From the NCBI GenBank assembly GCA_029978815.1, contig JAPOIQ010000014.1, forward strand, positions 1 to 11,186: a stretch of 11,186 nt of DNA, in the 5' to 3' direction. A program made the translations under genes and the position numbers. The notes under the pieces are model-generated. The model did not search any database. It saw only the letters and a list, made by a program, of their open reading frames with translations, and was not told the DNA's origin. Source of the DNA: a bacterium (lineage in GTDB: Bacteria; Actinomycetota; Acidimicrobiia; Acidimicrobiales; Ilumatobacteraceae). Positions 1-6,852 of this stretch are shown here, piece by piece. Position 1 is the first letter of the stretch, and every line of letters begins with the position of its first letter.

Positions 1-964
1 CATCTGTGAGACGCTGGCAATCACCGCGCATCTGTTCGAGGCGTTTCCGCAGCTGGCACCGCCTGTTGGCACCGCCGCCCGCACCCGGCATTGGCAATAT
101 CTGGCGATGCTGGCAACCTGCATCTATCCTGCCTACCACCGTCAACCCTGCACCGAATATTATGCCCCCGAGACTGCCTTTGATGCGGTGCGGGACCTTG
201 CCGTCGTCGAACAGACGCCAGCCTATGATTTCATCGAGCAAACGCTTTGCCCGTTCGACTTCCTCGGCAGAAGGAACGAACGCGGCATTTGCAAGTGGAA
301 CCTGACCGGGGTGGATGCAGAGTTTGCCGGAGTAGCCAATGGCTCGAGCCTGCGCGCATTCTGCAACAAATCGATCATCATCTCGGAAGTCGGTCACCAC
401 CTGATCGAGTAGTGGGACTCCGCCAAGGCGGGCAGCAAGAGCGACTGCGCTTCGGGCGTACAGCACCTCTTCGTTCGATGCCGTGCGAACGCCGCCCATG
501 TCGGCGATGAGATCTTCTGCTCCGAAATATGCAGCGACCACCCGATCGTGGGCAAGTAACGGACGAGCGTCAGCTACACCGAGCGCTGTCTCAATTCCCG
601 CAATGACTCCGATGTGTGCGAATCCCTTTGCGTCCAATGCGGCACTCACTGCGTCAAGGGCATCAACACTGTCAATTTTCGGGACGACAATCGCAGCGAC
701 TTCGGGCACAACCCCTTCGTTGATGTCGTCAATAAACCACTCACTTGCAACGGCGTTCACTCGAACGGTCACCTTGCAGAGTTCAGCGAGCCCGGGCGCG
801 AGCTCTCTGACATTCTGCCGGGCAACATCTTTTGCTCCTGCTGGTGTTGCGTCCTCGCAGTCAATGACAACTGCATCCGCTCCCCGCTCAGGCAACTTCG
901 CAATGAAGTCTGGGCGGACCGCCGGTGCGAACAGCAACGATCGAAGCCGACCGATTTGGTTCAC
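1..964 (-). CDS. HpcH/HpaI (CitE-like) beta-hydroxyacyl-CoA lyase, C-terminus lost
   Basis: This is a CitE-like aldolase of the HpcH/HpaI family, an Mg-dependent TIM barrel that cleaves beta-hydroxyacyl-CoA thioesters. The start is a GTG at 964 whose GTGA overlaps the stop of the acyl-CoA dehydrogenase. Visible motifs are RSLLFAPA (residues 8-15), DCEDATPAGAK (35-45), VVPKIDS (93-99), IETALGV with metal ligand E125, GAEDL with metal ligand D151, and KLCIHPGQV (214-222). Family resemblance continues through FVPSAEEVERAKRLLDEI (to about residue 246, position 227) and then ends. The usual C-terminal 'GxMVDxPV' segment is missing, and the frame runs open to the window edge as unrelated sequence. 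The M. tuberculosis counterpart in the same kind of cluster, Rv2498c, is known to act on HMG-CoA and citramalyl-CoA, so an HMG-CoA lyase role in leucine breakdown is inferred. Only 227-964 should be trusted as this gene. Confidence 0.85.
   Translation of the reverse strand, partial: MNQIGRLRSLLFAPAVRPDFIAKLPERGADAVVIDCEDATPAGAKDVARQNVRELAPGLAELCKVTVRVNAVASEWFIDDINEGVVPEVAAIVVPKIDSVDALDAVSAALDAKGFAHIGVIAGIETALGVADARPLLAHDRVVAAYFGAEDLIADMGGVRTASNEEVLYARSAVALAARLGGVPLLDQVVTDFRDDDRFVAECAQARAIGYSGKLCIHPGQVPLANAAFVPSAEEVERAKRLLDEIIGWRLFDDGKVPHRIKGSLGGIIFGAGLTVVGRIDAGCQHRQILPMPGAGGGANRRCQLRKRLEQMRGDCQRLTD
2..247 (+). CDS. Partial glutathione S-transferase-like protein, internal fragment
   Basis: The frame starting at position 2 reads as the middle of a GST-fold protein. 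It begins with a segment like the end of the thioredoxin-like domain (ICETLAITAHLFEAFP, compare the E-[ST]-x-A-I-x-x-Y-L motif of GSTs). A helical segment with IYPAYHRQ follows, resembling the 'YPAxxR' of the bacterial GST C-terminal domain, and then an amphipathic stretch ending IEQTL. No start is visible because the gene enters from the left edge. After about position 247 the resemblance stops and the frame ends at 412 without the rest of the helical domain. The opposite strand from about 227 upward is clearly a CitE-like lyase, so this gene is cut by a junction. Base and codon use differ by eye from the rest of the window. The family call is from pattern recognition only and moderately uncertain. 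Confidence 0.45.
225..262. other. Junction between GST fragment and CitE-like gene
   Basis: To the left, the plus strand encodes a GST-like fragment. To the right, the minus strand encodes a CitE-like lyase. The two genes are convergent, both lose their 3' portions in the same 20-40 bases, and no terminator or intergenic DNA separates them. This pattern fits a chimeric assembly join or a recombination breakpoint rather than normal convergent genes. The exact base cannot be fixed because both family resemblances are tolerable between about 227 and 250. Confidence 0.5.
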
Positions 965-2112
965 GCAATAACCGATCGTTTTGCGACTTCTTCAAGCATG
1001 ACTTCGGTTGCCCCACCACCGATTGGAAGAATGCGTGCGTCTCGGCTCATCCGCTCAACCGGGGTTTCACGCATGTAGCCCATCCCGCCATGGAATTGCA
1101 CACAGTCGTACATGATGTTGTTCACCACTTCGGCGCCGTATGCCTTCACTCCAGACATCTCTTTCACGTTGTCCTCGCCGACGTCGCCGATCCAAGCGGC
1201 GTGGTACATCGAAGCACGAACTGCATCGAGTTCTGCCTGACGCATTGCGAGGCGCTGGCGAATCGCTCCAAGGTCCCACAGACGCCCACCGAACGCCGGA
1301 CGGTTCTGCACATGTTCGAGTGTCTGATTGAGCGCCACCTGAGCTGCCCCGACACCCATTCCGACAAGCACCATTCGCTCGTTCTGGAAGTTGCGCATAG
1401 TTTCGTAAAAGCCACGATCGACGGTTCCGAGCACTTGGTCATCAGCCACCCACACATTGTCAAACACAAGTTCGGCGGTGTCTGAGCAACGCCAGCCGTG
1501 CTTGTCGAGTTTCTTTGCGACAGAGAATCCTTCCGTTCCGGCTGGCACCAAGAACATCGTGATGCCGTAGCGATTCTCGGTGCTCGTGCGGGCAGCAACG
1601 ATCGTCATATTGCCGTACACCGCATTGGTGATATACGTCTTGGTTCCATTGATGCGCCACCCGTCGCCGTCACGCACTGCGTTGGTGCGCATGCCCGCGA
1701 CGTCACTTCCCGCATCTGGCTCGGATACGCCAATTGAGAGGATCGTGTCACCCGACAGCACGCCAGGAAGCCAATGATCAAGTTGTTCTTGTGTTCCCGA
1801 GTTAATGAGGTGCGGGCCAGCCATGTCAGTGTGCACAAGCACGCTCACATCAAAGCCACCGAATGTCGATGCGCCGAGTGCTTCAGAGAAGGTCGCCGAG
1901 GCCAGCATGCCCAAACCGAGGCCACCGTGTTCGACTGGAACGCGCAGCCCGAACATGCCGAGGTCACCCATTTTCTTCAGTACTTCACGAGGAACTTTGC
2001 CATCGACTTCCCACTGCTCCCCATGAGGTGTCACTTCTCGTTCAACAAACTCAACGGTCTGGTCGTAGATCGCCTGCAGTTCGTCGGTCATGTAAATGTT
2101 TCTGTGAGTCAT
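961..2112 (-). CDS. Acyl-CoA dehydrogenase, isovaleryl-CoA dehydrogenase-like (FadE19 type)
   Basis: This 383-residue FAD flavoprotein oxidises acyl-CoA to the 2-enoyl-CoA. The ATG at 2112 follows a good GAGGAAAGGA ribosome site. Family signature 1 is at residues 127-140 (IGVSEPDAGSDVAG) and signature 2 at about 339-360 (QFHGGMGYMRET onward). The usual MCAD-type catalytic Glu near the C-terminus is replaced by Gly (PIGGGATE, G366). A Glu is instead found in FQNERMVLV (E245), the helix position used by isovaleryl-CoA and long-chain acyl-CoA dehydrogenases. That, plus its place directly after the carboxylase genes as in Rv2500c-Rv2502c, supports isovaleryl-CoA as substrate and the first committed step of leucine or isovalerate breakdown. 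It lies 25 bases after the carboxylase alpha gene and overlaps the lyase gene by four bases. The substrate is inferred, not shown. Confidence 0.9.
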   Translation of the reverse strand: MTHRNIYMTDELQAIYDQTVEFVEREVTPHGEQWEVDGKVPREVLKKMGDLGMFGLRVPVEHGGLGLGMLASATFSEALGASTFGGFDVSVLVHTDMAGPHLINSGTQEQLDHWLPGVLSGDTILSIGVSEPDAGSDVAGMRTNAVRDGDGWRINGTKTYITNAVYGNMTIVAARTSTENRYGITMFLVPAGTEGFSVAKKLDKHGWRCSDTAELVFDNVWVADDQVLGTVDRGFYETMRNFQNERMVLVGMGVGAAQVALNQTLEHVQNRPAFGGRLWDLGAIRQRLAMRQAELDAVRASMYHAAWIGDVGEDNVKEMSGVKAYGAEVVNNIMYDCVQFHGGMGYMRETPVERMSRDARILPIGGGATEVMLEEVAKRSVIA

Positions 2113-2137
2113 TTTGGTGTCCTTTCCTCGGTGATGA

Positions 2138-3994
2138 TCAATCGTTTTCGGTGTTCAATCGGATGAGTTCTTGTCCGCCGGCAACTTGGTCGCCAACGGC
2201 GACGAGTACCTCGCTGACCGATGCTGCGCCACTGGCGGTCACCGAGTGCAGCATCTTCATTGCTTCAATGACGACTGCGACATCGCCACCTTTGAGCTCG
2301 TCTCCGACCGCCACGCGCACTTCAGCGATGACTGCCGGAAATGGTGAGACGAGCGCATTTCCGCCCGATGCACGGCCTGTTGGGTCGGCTGCCCAACGCT
2401 CGGTTCGCGGCACGACGGTAAATGCATGAGTGTGTCCATCGATGTTCATCGCAACCCTCCGGCGAGAACCGTCGACGATGCTTCTCATCGAAACCGACTT
2501 AAGGGCTTCTGACGAATCGGCGACTTCGTGCAGTTCACCGTCATCTGACCGAAGGCCAAGTGAGCGCTGGTGATGGTGAGGCGTCATCGGTACTGCGCCG
2601 ATTTCGGTCCAGACATTCGATGCTTCCCCTCGACGATGTTCACGCCAGAGTGCTGCGGCGAGTTCCACCGCTGGTGCGGGAGCTGCTGGAAGTTCGATCG
2701 AGTCGAGAAGTCGGGTGGTGAAGGTGGCATCCATGAGTTCTTGGCGGTCAAGCAGCCACCGATGGAATCCTGCGGTGGTGTTCACGCCGGCAATGAGCAG
2801 TTCATCGAGCGCGGAACGCATTGCGGCGAGTGCCGCTGGTCGATCATTGCCAAACACGATGAGCTTCGCGACCATTGAGTCGAAATGCGGAGTGATGGTG
2901 CTCCCCGCCACGACGCCGGAGTCCCACCGGACGTCAGCTGGCACTTCAAGAATGTCGATCGTTCCGATCGACGGCATGAACCCTTGGCTTGCATCTTCTG
3001 CTGCGATGCGGGCTTCGCAGGCGTGACCGGTGAAGGTCACATCATCAAGCTCGGCAGGCAATGGTTGGCCGCTCGCAACATTGATCATCAGTTCGACGAG
3101 ATCGAGCCCGGTAATTGCCTCGGTAACTGGATGCTCAACCTGCAAGCGGGTATTCATCTCGAGGAAGAAGAATTCTCCGGTGGTTCCATCGACGACAAAT
3201 TCGACAGTTCCCGCCGAGTCGTACCCGACGGTTGATCCAAGTCGGACAGCTGCGTCATGCAGCCCATTGCGTGTTTCATCAGAGAGATTTGGGGCAGGAG
3301 CCTCTTCGAACAGCTTTTGATATCGACGTTGCACGGAACATTCGCGGGTGCCGAGATGTTCGACCCGACCGTGTCGGTCACCGATGAGTTGTACTTCAAC
3401 ATGGCGGGGTTGCTGGACGTAGCGCTCAACGATGACATTGCCGTCACCGAATGCGCGTTCGGCTTCGGTGCGAGCTTCATCGAGCGCCGTTGCGAACGCA
3501 TCGGATGATTCCACGATCCGAATTCCGCGTCCTCCTCCACCAGCCGATGCTTTGATGAGCACCGGGTATCCAATGTCGTCAGCCGCGGCGCGCAGGTCGC
3601 TGTCAGCCTGCGACGCGGCATAGCCGGGAATGAGCGGCACGCCGGCCGACTCCGCGATTGCCCGGGCATTAATTTTCGAACCCATCGAATTGATGACGTC
3701 GGCATTCGGGCCGATCCAGGTGAGACCGGCAGCGACAACATCTCGCGCAAACTCTGCGTTTTCTGAGAGGAATCCGTAGCCCGGGTGAATCGCCTCGCAA
3801 CCTGATTCTTTTGCGGCGGTGATGATCGCCGCTCCATCAAGGTATGACGGCACCGTGATGGCGTTGAGTGTGACTGCGTGTTGAGAGGCGCTGTCGACAT
3901 CTGTGGTGATACCGACGACATCGTGGCGAAGTCGCTGAGCGGTTCGGGCGATGCGGAGTGCGATTTCTCCGCGATTTGCAATGAGGATCTTCAT
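2138..3994 (-). CDS. accA1: Acyl-CoA carboxylase alpha subunit: biotin carboxylase plus biotin carrier (methylcrotonyl-CoA type)
   Basis: This 618-residue subunit carboxylates its own biotin using ATP and bicarbonate, then hands the carboxyl group to the beta subunit. In order: N-terminal biotin carboxylase fold (MKILIANRGEIALRI, 1-15; HPGYGFLSENA, 70-80), ATP-grasp glycine-rich loop (KASAGGGGRGI, 148-158), RECSVQRRYQKLFEEAPAP (217-235), and catalytic EMNTRLQVEHPVTE (279-292, R283). A poorly conserved linking domain follows, then a biotinyl domain with IEAMKM, biotin-accepting K580. The start ATG at 3994 follows GAGGAAGGA and begins with the canonical BC motif. The open frame extends upstream to 4195, but that part lies inside the beta gene and is not family-like. 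Ten bases separate it from the beta stop. Size and neighbours match AccA1 or MccA. A small oddity is SPFPA where the carrier domain usually has a PMPG-like turn. Confidence 0.93.
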   Translation of the reverse strand: MKILIANRGEIALRIARTAQRLRHDVVGITTDVDSASQHAVTLNAITVPSYLDGAAIITAAKESGCEAIHPGYGFLSENAEFARDVVAAGLTWIGPNADVINSMGSKINARAIAESAGVPLIPGYAASQADSDLRAAADDIGYPVLIKASAGGGGRGIRIVESSDAFATALDEARTEAERAFGDGNVIVERYVQQPRHVEVQLIGDRHGRVEHLGTRECSVQRRYQKLFEEAPAPNLSDETRNGLHDAAVRLGSTVGYDSAGTVEFVVDGTTGEFFFLEMNTRLQVEHPVTEAITGLDLVELMINVASGQPLPAELDDVTFTGHACEARIAAEDASQGFMPSIGTIDILEVPADVRWDSGVVAGSTITPHFDSMVAKLIVFGNDRPAALAAMRSALDELLIAGVNTTAGFHRWLLDRQELMDATFTTRLLDSIELPAAPAPAVELAAALWREHRRGEASNVWTEIGAVPMTPHHHQRSLGLRSDDGELHEVADSSEALKSVSMRSIVDGSRRRVAMNIDGHTHAFTVVPRTERWAADPTGRASGGNALVSPFPAVIAEVRVAVGDELKGGDVAVVIEAMKMLHSVTASGAASVSEVLVAVGDQVAGGQELIRLNTEND

Positions 3995-4004
3995 CGTTCC
4001 TTCC

Positions 4005-5633
4005 TCACATCCGGTAGACGATGCCCGGACCTGCAGCGGGTTCGTCTTGTCGAGCGGCGAGTGAAAGACAGAGACCCAGGATGTCTCTGGTGTGAATGGG
4101 GTCGATGAGGCCGTCGTCCCAGAGTCGGCTTGTTGCGTAGTACGGATCGCTTTGTGTCTCGTATTGCTCGCGGATCGTTCGGGCGATTTCTGCAATCTGC
4201 TCTTCGGAGGTTTCGTCGGCTTTCAATCCGGCGCGACGAATATCGACGAGTACCGTTTCGGCAGTGTCGGCTGCCATTGTTGCGATCCGAGAGTTTGGCC
4301 AAGCAAACAAGAATCGAGGGTCGAAGCCTCGGCCGCACATGCCGTAGTTGCCGGCGCCGTAACTGCCGCCGATGAGCACGGTGTACTTCGGAACTGTGGC
4401 GTTTGCGACAGCTGCGACCATCTTTGCGCCGTGCTTTGCGATGCCGCTTGCTTCGGCATCGTCACCAACCATGTATCCGGTGGTGTTCTGCAAGAAGAGC
4501 AGCGGGATACGTCGCTGCTCACAGAGTTCGATGAAGTGCGTCGCCTTGAGGGCGGCTTCAGAGAAAATGATGCCGTTGTTTGCGATGATGCCAACGAGGT
4601 AGCCGTGGATGCGCGCAAACCCGGTGATGATCGATGTTCCCCATTCGGGTTTGAAGGTTGCAAACCGTGACCCATCGACGAGTCGGGCGATGATTTCGGT
4701 TGCATCGAAGGGAATCCGGCTGTCGTCGTTGATGATGCCGTAGATGTCTGTCGCCGGGTACACCGGTGGTTCGACCTCGGTTCGCTCAAGCCACCCACCG
4801 TCATGATCAACTTTGCGGCGGTTCGTTGTTGCACAGATTTCTCTGAGTCGGGCGTATGCCTCGTGCTCTGTTGACACGATGTTGTCGCTCACACCTGAGA
4901 CTCTCGTGTGTTTGACTGCTCCTCCGAGGTCATCAGGGTCGATGATCTCGCCAAGTGCGGCCTTCACGATTGGTGGGCCGCCCAAGAAGATGCGGCCGAT
5001 TCCTTCCACCATGATGACTTCATCGCTCAGGGCCGGTACGTACGCACCGCCGGCGGTACAGCCACCAAGGACGACCGACAGTTGAGGAAGGCCTCGGGCA
5101 GACATTCGTGCCTGTCGGTGGAAGCTGCCACCGAAGTGGTCGCGGTCAGGGAAGATTTCGTCTTGGAGTGGGAGGAATGCCCCGCCGGAGTCGACGAGAT
5201 AGATCACTCCGAGGCCATTTTCTGCTGCGATGTCTTGAGCACGAACGTGCTTTTTGATCGACACGGGCAGTAACGACCCGCCCTTGATCGTTGCGTCGTT
5301 CGCAATGAAGACCCAGGGCACTCCGTGAACGACGCCGATGCCGGTGACAATGCCCGCACCAGGAGCTTCGTCGTTGTATTGACCCCATGCTGCAAGTGTT
5401 GAGAATTCAAGAAATGGCGTGTTGTCGTCGGTGACGAGATCGATGCGGTCTCGCGCCATGACTTTGCCTCGCGCATGGTGACGATCGATGGATTTTTGTC
5501 GGCCGTCTCCGCCGTCGATCGCGATCTGTTGACGATCGCGCAAGGTCGCTACTAATGCTTGGTACGCGCCGGTGTTCGTGGCGAAGAGTTCGCTCGACGG
5601 ATCAATCCGGCTGGGAATAGTTTGGAACGTCAT
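4005..5633 (-). CDS. accD1: Acyl-CoA carboxylase beta subunit, methylcrotonyl-CoA carboxyltransferase type
   Basis: This 542-residue carboxyltransferase, made of two crotonase-fold halves, transfers CO2 from biotin to the acyl-CoA. The N half shows VDSGGAFLPLQ (148-157), GGCTAGGAYVPALSDE (190-205) and IFLGGPPIVKAA (215-226). The C half shows FLQNTTGYMVG (380-390), GGSYGAGNYGMCGR (422-435), FAWPNSRI (443-450) and YYATSRLWDDGLIDP (498-512). The FLQNxTGxMVG, GAGNYGMCGR and RLWDDGxIDP motifs are typical of methylcrotonyl-CoA carboxylase rather than propionyl-CoA carboxylase. The ATG at 5633 overlaps the TetR stop (ATGA), has GGAGC just upstream, and gives the family's normal length. An upstream extension to 5837 lies within the TetR gene and is not family-like. 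It pairs with the alpha subunit immediately downstream, converting 3-methylcrotonyl-CoA to 3-methylglutaconyl-CoA in leucine catabolism. Confidence 0.93.
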   Translation of the reverse strand: MTFQTIPSRIDPSSELFATNTGAYQALVATLRDRQQIAIDGGDGRQKSIDRHHARGKVMARDRIDLVTDDNTPFLEFSTLAAWGQYNDEAPGAGIVTGIGVVHGVPWVFIANDATIKGGSLLPVSIKKHVRAQDIAAENGLGVIYLVDSGGAFLPLQDEIFPDRDHFGGSFHRQARMSARGLPQLSVVLGGCTAGGAYVPALSDEVIMVEGIGRIFLGGPPIVKAALGEIIDPDDLGGAVKHTRVSGVSDNIVSTEHEAYARLREICATTNRRKVDHDGGWLERTEVEPPVYPATDIYGIINDDSRIPFDATEIIARLVDGSRFATFKPEWGTSIITGFARIHGYLVGIIANNGIIFSEAALKATHFIELCEQRRIPLLFLQNTTGYMVGDDAEASGIAKHGAKMVAAVANATVPKYTVLIGGSYGAGNYGMCGRGFDPRFLFAWPNSRIATMAADTAETVLVDIRRAGLKADETSEEQIAEIARTIREQYETQSDPYYATSRLWDDGLIDPIHTRDILGLCLSLAARQDEPAAGPGIVYRM

Positions 5634-6247
5634 CGTGTGCTCCGTTGCAGGTTGAGGGCGTGAACACCCTCGAGGAATTGGACGGTGATGAGATTGGCGA
5701 GGCCGTCGAGCCCAAGATCGCCTCGTGGGTCGAACCATTCGATTGTCGTGTTCATTGCTCCGAAGAGGAAGAGGCGGGCAATTGGAAGCCGGGCCGTGTC
5801 GAGTTCGGGAAGTACGTCTGCGAGTAGCGAGTTCCATCGATGTTCGTAGTCATCTCGTAGGGGCACGATCGCAGAGCGCAGCTCTTCTGGAGCGGTGAAG
5901 AAGGCCGTGACGTGTGCTGCGGTGTATGAACCGTGCTCGAAGAGCGCTCCGAGGTGTGCCCTCACATGGAGTTCAATCCGGTCGATTGGGTTGTCGCAGG
6001 GCAGGTCGGGAGCTTCGACGCTCTCGAATGCCTCAACCATCACACTGATACCGCGGCTGAACACTTCGATGAAGAGGTCTTCTTTTGACTCGAAGTGGTG
6101 GTAGATCGAGCCCGCTTTGATGCCGATATCGGCTGCGATTTCCCGCAGAGTGGTTGCGGTGTAGCCCTGAGCGACGAGCCGTTCGGCTGCAGCGTCAAGC
6201 ACACGCTGTTTGCCGTTTGGGGTTTCGCGTGGTCGCCGCATCTCCAT
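5630..6247 (-). CDS. TetR-family regulator of the leucine/isovalerate operon
   Basis: This 205-residue TetR protein has an N-terminal helix-turn-helix (KQRVLDAAAERL onward, recognition region LREIAADIGIKAGSIYHHF at about 34-52). Its helical ligand domain ends with FGAMNTTIEWFDPRGD (162-177). Three starts are possible. The TTG at 6277 would place the operator palindrome inside the coding region and adds residues that are not HTH-like, so I prefer ATG 6247 or ATG 6241. Neither has a normal ribosome site, so a leaderless message is plausible. Its stop overlaps the carboxyltransferase ATG by four bases, making it the first gene of the operon it probably controls. A perfect palindrome ends next to its start, suggesting self-repression. 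M. tuberculosis also has a TetR gene (Rv2506) beside its equivalent cluster. The ligand is unknown; a branched acyl-CoA is a reasonable guess. Confidence 0.9.
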   Translation of the reverse strand: MEMRRPRETPNGKQRVLDAAAERLVAQGYTATTLREIAADIGIKAGSIYHHFESKEDLFIEVFSRGISVMVEAFESVEAPDLPCDNPIDRIELHVRAHLGALFEHGSYTAAHVTAFFTAPEELRSAIVPLRDDYEHRWNSLLADVLPELDTARLPIARLFLFGAMNTTIEWFDPRGDLGLDGLANLITVQFLEGVHALNLQRSTR

Positions 6248-6248
6248 G

Positions 6249-6277
6249 AACCTAACAAACGTTAGGTAGGCACACAA
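6249..6277 (-). promoter_or_regulatory. Possible promoter of the TetR-carboxylase operon
   Basis: On the minus strand, TTGTGT (6277-6272) and TAGGTT (6254-6249) are separated by 17 bases. Each matches the consensus at only three bases. The -10 overlaps the operator palindrome. A transcript starting seven or eight bases after it would begin at or beside ATG 6241, implying a leaderless message. The call is weak and rests on spacing and context. Confidence 0.3.
6250..6267. promoter_or_regulatory. Predicted TetR operator, palindrome with 7-bp arms
   Basis: ACCTAAC-N4-GTTAGGT is a perfect inverted repeat in the 42-base gap between the PPOX gene stop and the TetR start. Its size and position are typical of a TetR-family operator. 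It is most likely the binding site for the regulator encoded immediately downstream on the minus strand. Confidence 0.65.
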
Positions 6278-6289
6278 GAGGCGGAGCGA

Positions 6290-6802
6290 TTACGCGTCAG
6301 ACCACTTTGTACCCGGGACGTAATACCGCTGATGCCAGACCCCACGGATGTCCTCGCCCCTACGGGGCATCCGCCAGGTCGTCACCTTCGTTTCATCCGC
6401 AGAAAGGTTGACTGCGCACAATGCTCGCGGCTGATCATCTGTTCCGTCGACGTAATCGTCTGCTGCCCCTTCAGGGACGTAACGCCGGGCGATCGATCGA
6501 TAGAGATCTCGCCACGCATCGTCGTTCCCCGGTTCGTACACCACTTCGACCACGCCCTGCACAGTGATCTTGCGCCACGGGTGGGCTTCCTCATCAATCG
6601 AGATCCCTACTCGAGGGTCTCGCTGAAGATTCCGCCAGATGAGTGCTGGCGTTCTCGGGGTGAAGAGCAATTGACCATCGCGAATGATGAACCAGAGAGG
6701 AACAACGCGGGGCATGCCGTCAACGTCAACCGTGCCGATGCGCGCAAGGTGACCCGGCTCGTCGAGAAACTGCTCAACCTCTTCGGATGTGAGTTTTGGC
6801 AT
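6290..6802 (-). CDS. PPOX (pyridoxamine 5'-phosphate oxidase-like) family protein, probable F420 or flavin binding
   Basis: This 170-residue single-domain protein of the split-barrel PPOX superfamily starts MPKLTSEEVEQFLDEPGHLA. The typical core follows: RIGTVDVDGMPRVVPLWF (21-38), a strand with LLFTPR (45-50), RNLQRDPRVGISID (57-70) and KITVQGVVEVV (78-88). Many actinobacterial proteins of this shape are F420-dependent reductases or cofactor binders; others bind FMN. The cofactor cannot be decided from the sequence. It is the last gene of the minus-strand dioxygenase block, 50 bases after the FAH-family gene. The ATG at 6802 has GAGG only one base upstream, so initiation may be inefficient or coupled. 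A role in the aromatic pathway is possible but unsupported beyond position. Confidence 0.8.
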   Translation of the reverse strand: MPKLTSEEVEQFLDEPGHLARIGTVDVDGMPRVVPLWFIIRDGQLLFTPRTPALIWRNLQRDPRVGISIDEEAHPWRKITVQGVVEVVYEPGNDDAWRDLYRSIARRYVPEGAADDYVDGTDDQPRALCAVNLSADETKVTTWRMPRRGEDIRGVWHQRYYVPGTKWSDA

Positions 6803-6852
6803 GCCTCATGCTCGCAGGCCGACCCGTTCGAACCCGAAGTCAGCAACGCCGA

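Noticed and set aside
1..226. Continuation of the CitE-like open frame to the left edge as a real C-terminus
   Set aside because: The translated residues lack the family's C-terminal motif and look like antisense of the GST-like fragment, so the frame is probably open by chance.
3995..4195. Upstream extension of the biotin carboxylase frame to 4195
   Set aside because: The extra 67 residues lie inside the carboxyltransferase gene and show no family resemblance. ATG 3994 has a good ribosome site and begins with the canonical motif.
4092..4670. Long open frames antisense or offset to the operon, such as plus-strand 4092-4670, minus-strand 3154-3981 and plus-strand 925-1485
   Set aside because: They mirror well-supported genes, have no recognisable motifs, and are expected from the codon bias of GC-rich genes.
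5634..5837. Upstream extension of the carboxyltransferase frame to 5837
   Set aside because: It lies within the TetR gene in another frame and is rich in Arg and Pro without family similarity. ATG 5633 gives the normal length and an ATGA overlap.
6248..6277. TTG start at 6277 for the TetR regulator
   Set aside because: It would translate through the operator palindrome and adds ten residues that are not HTH-like. It cannot be fully excluded without transcript mapping.
6826..6833. GTTCGAAC in the gap after the FAH-family gene, resembling a tRNA T-loop
   Set aside because: The flanks do not form a T-arm stem, and no anticodon or acceptor arms are present, so it is not a tRNA end or attachment site.
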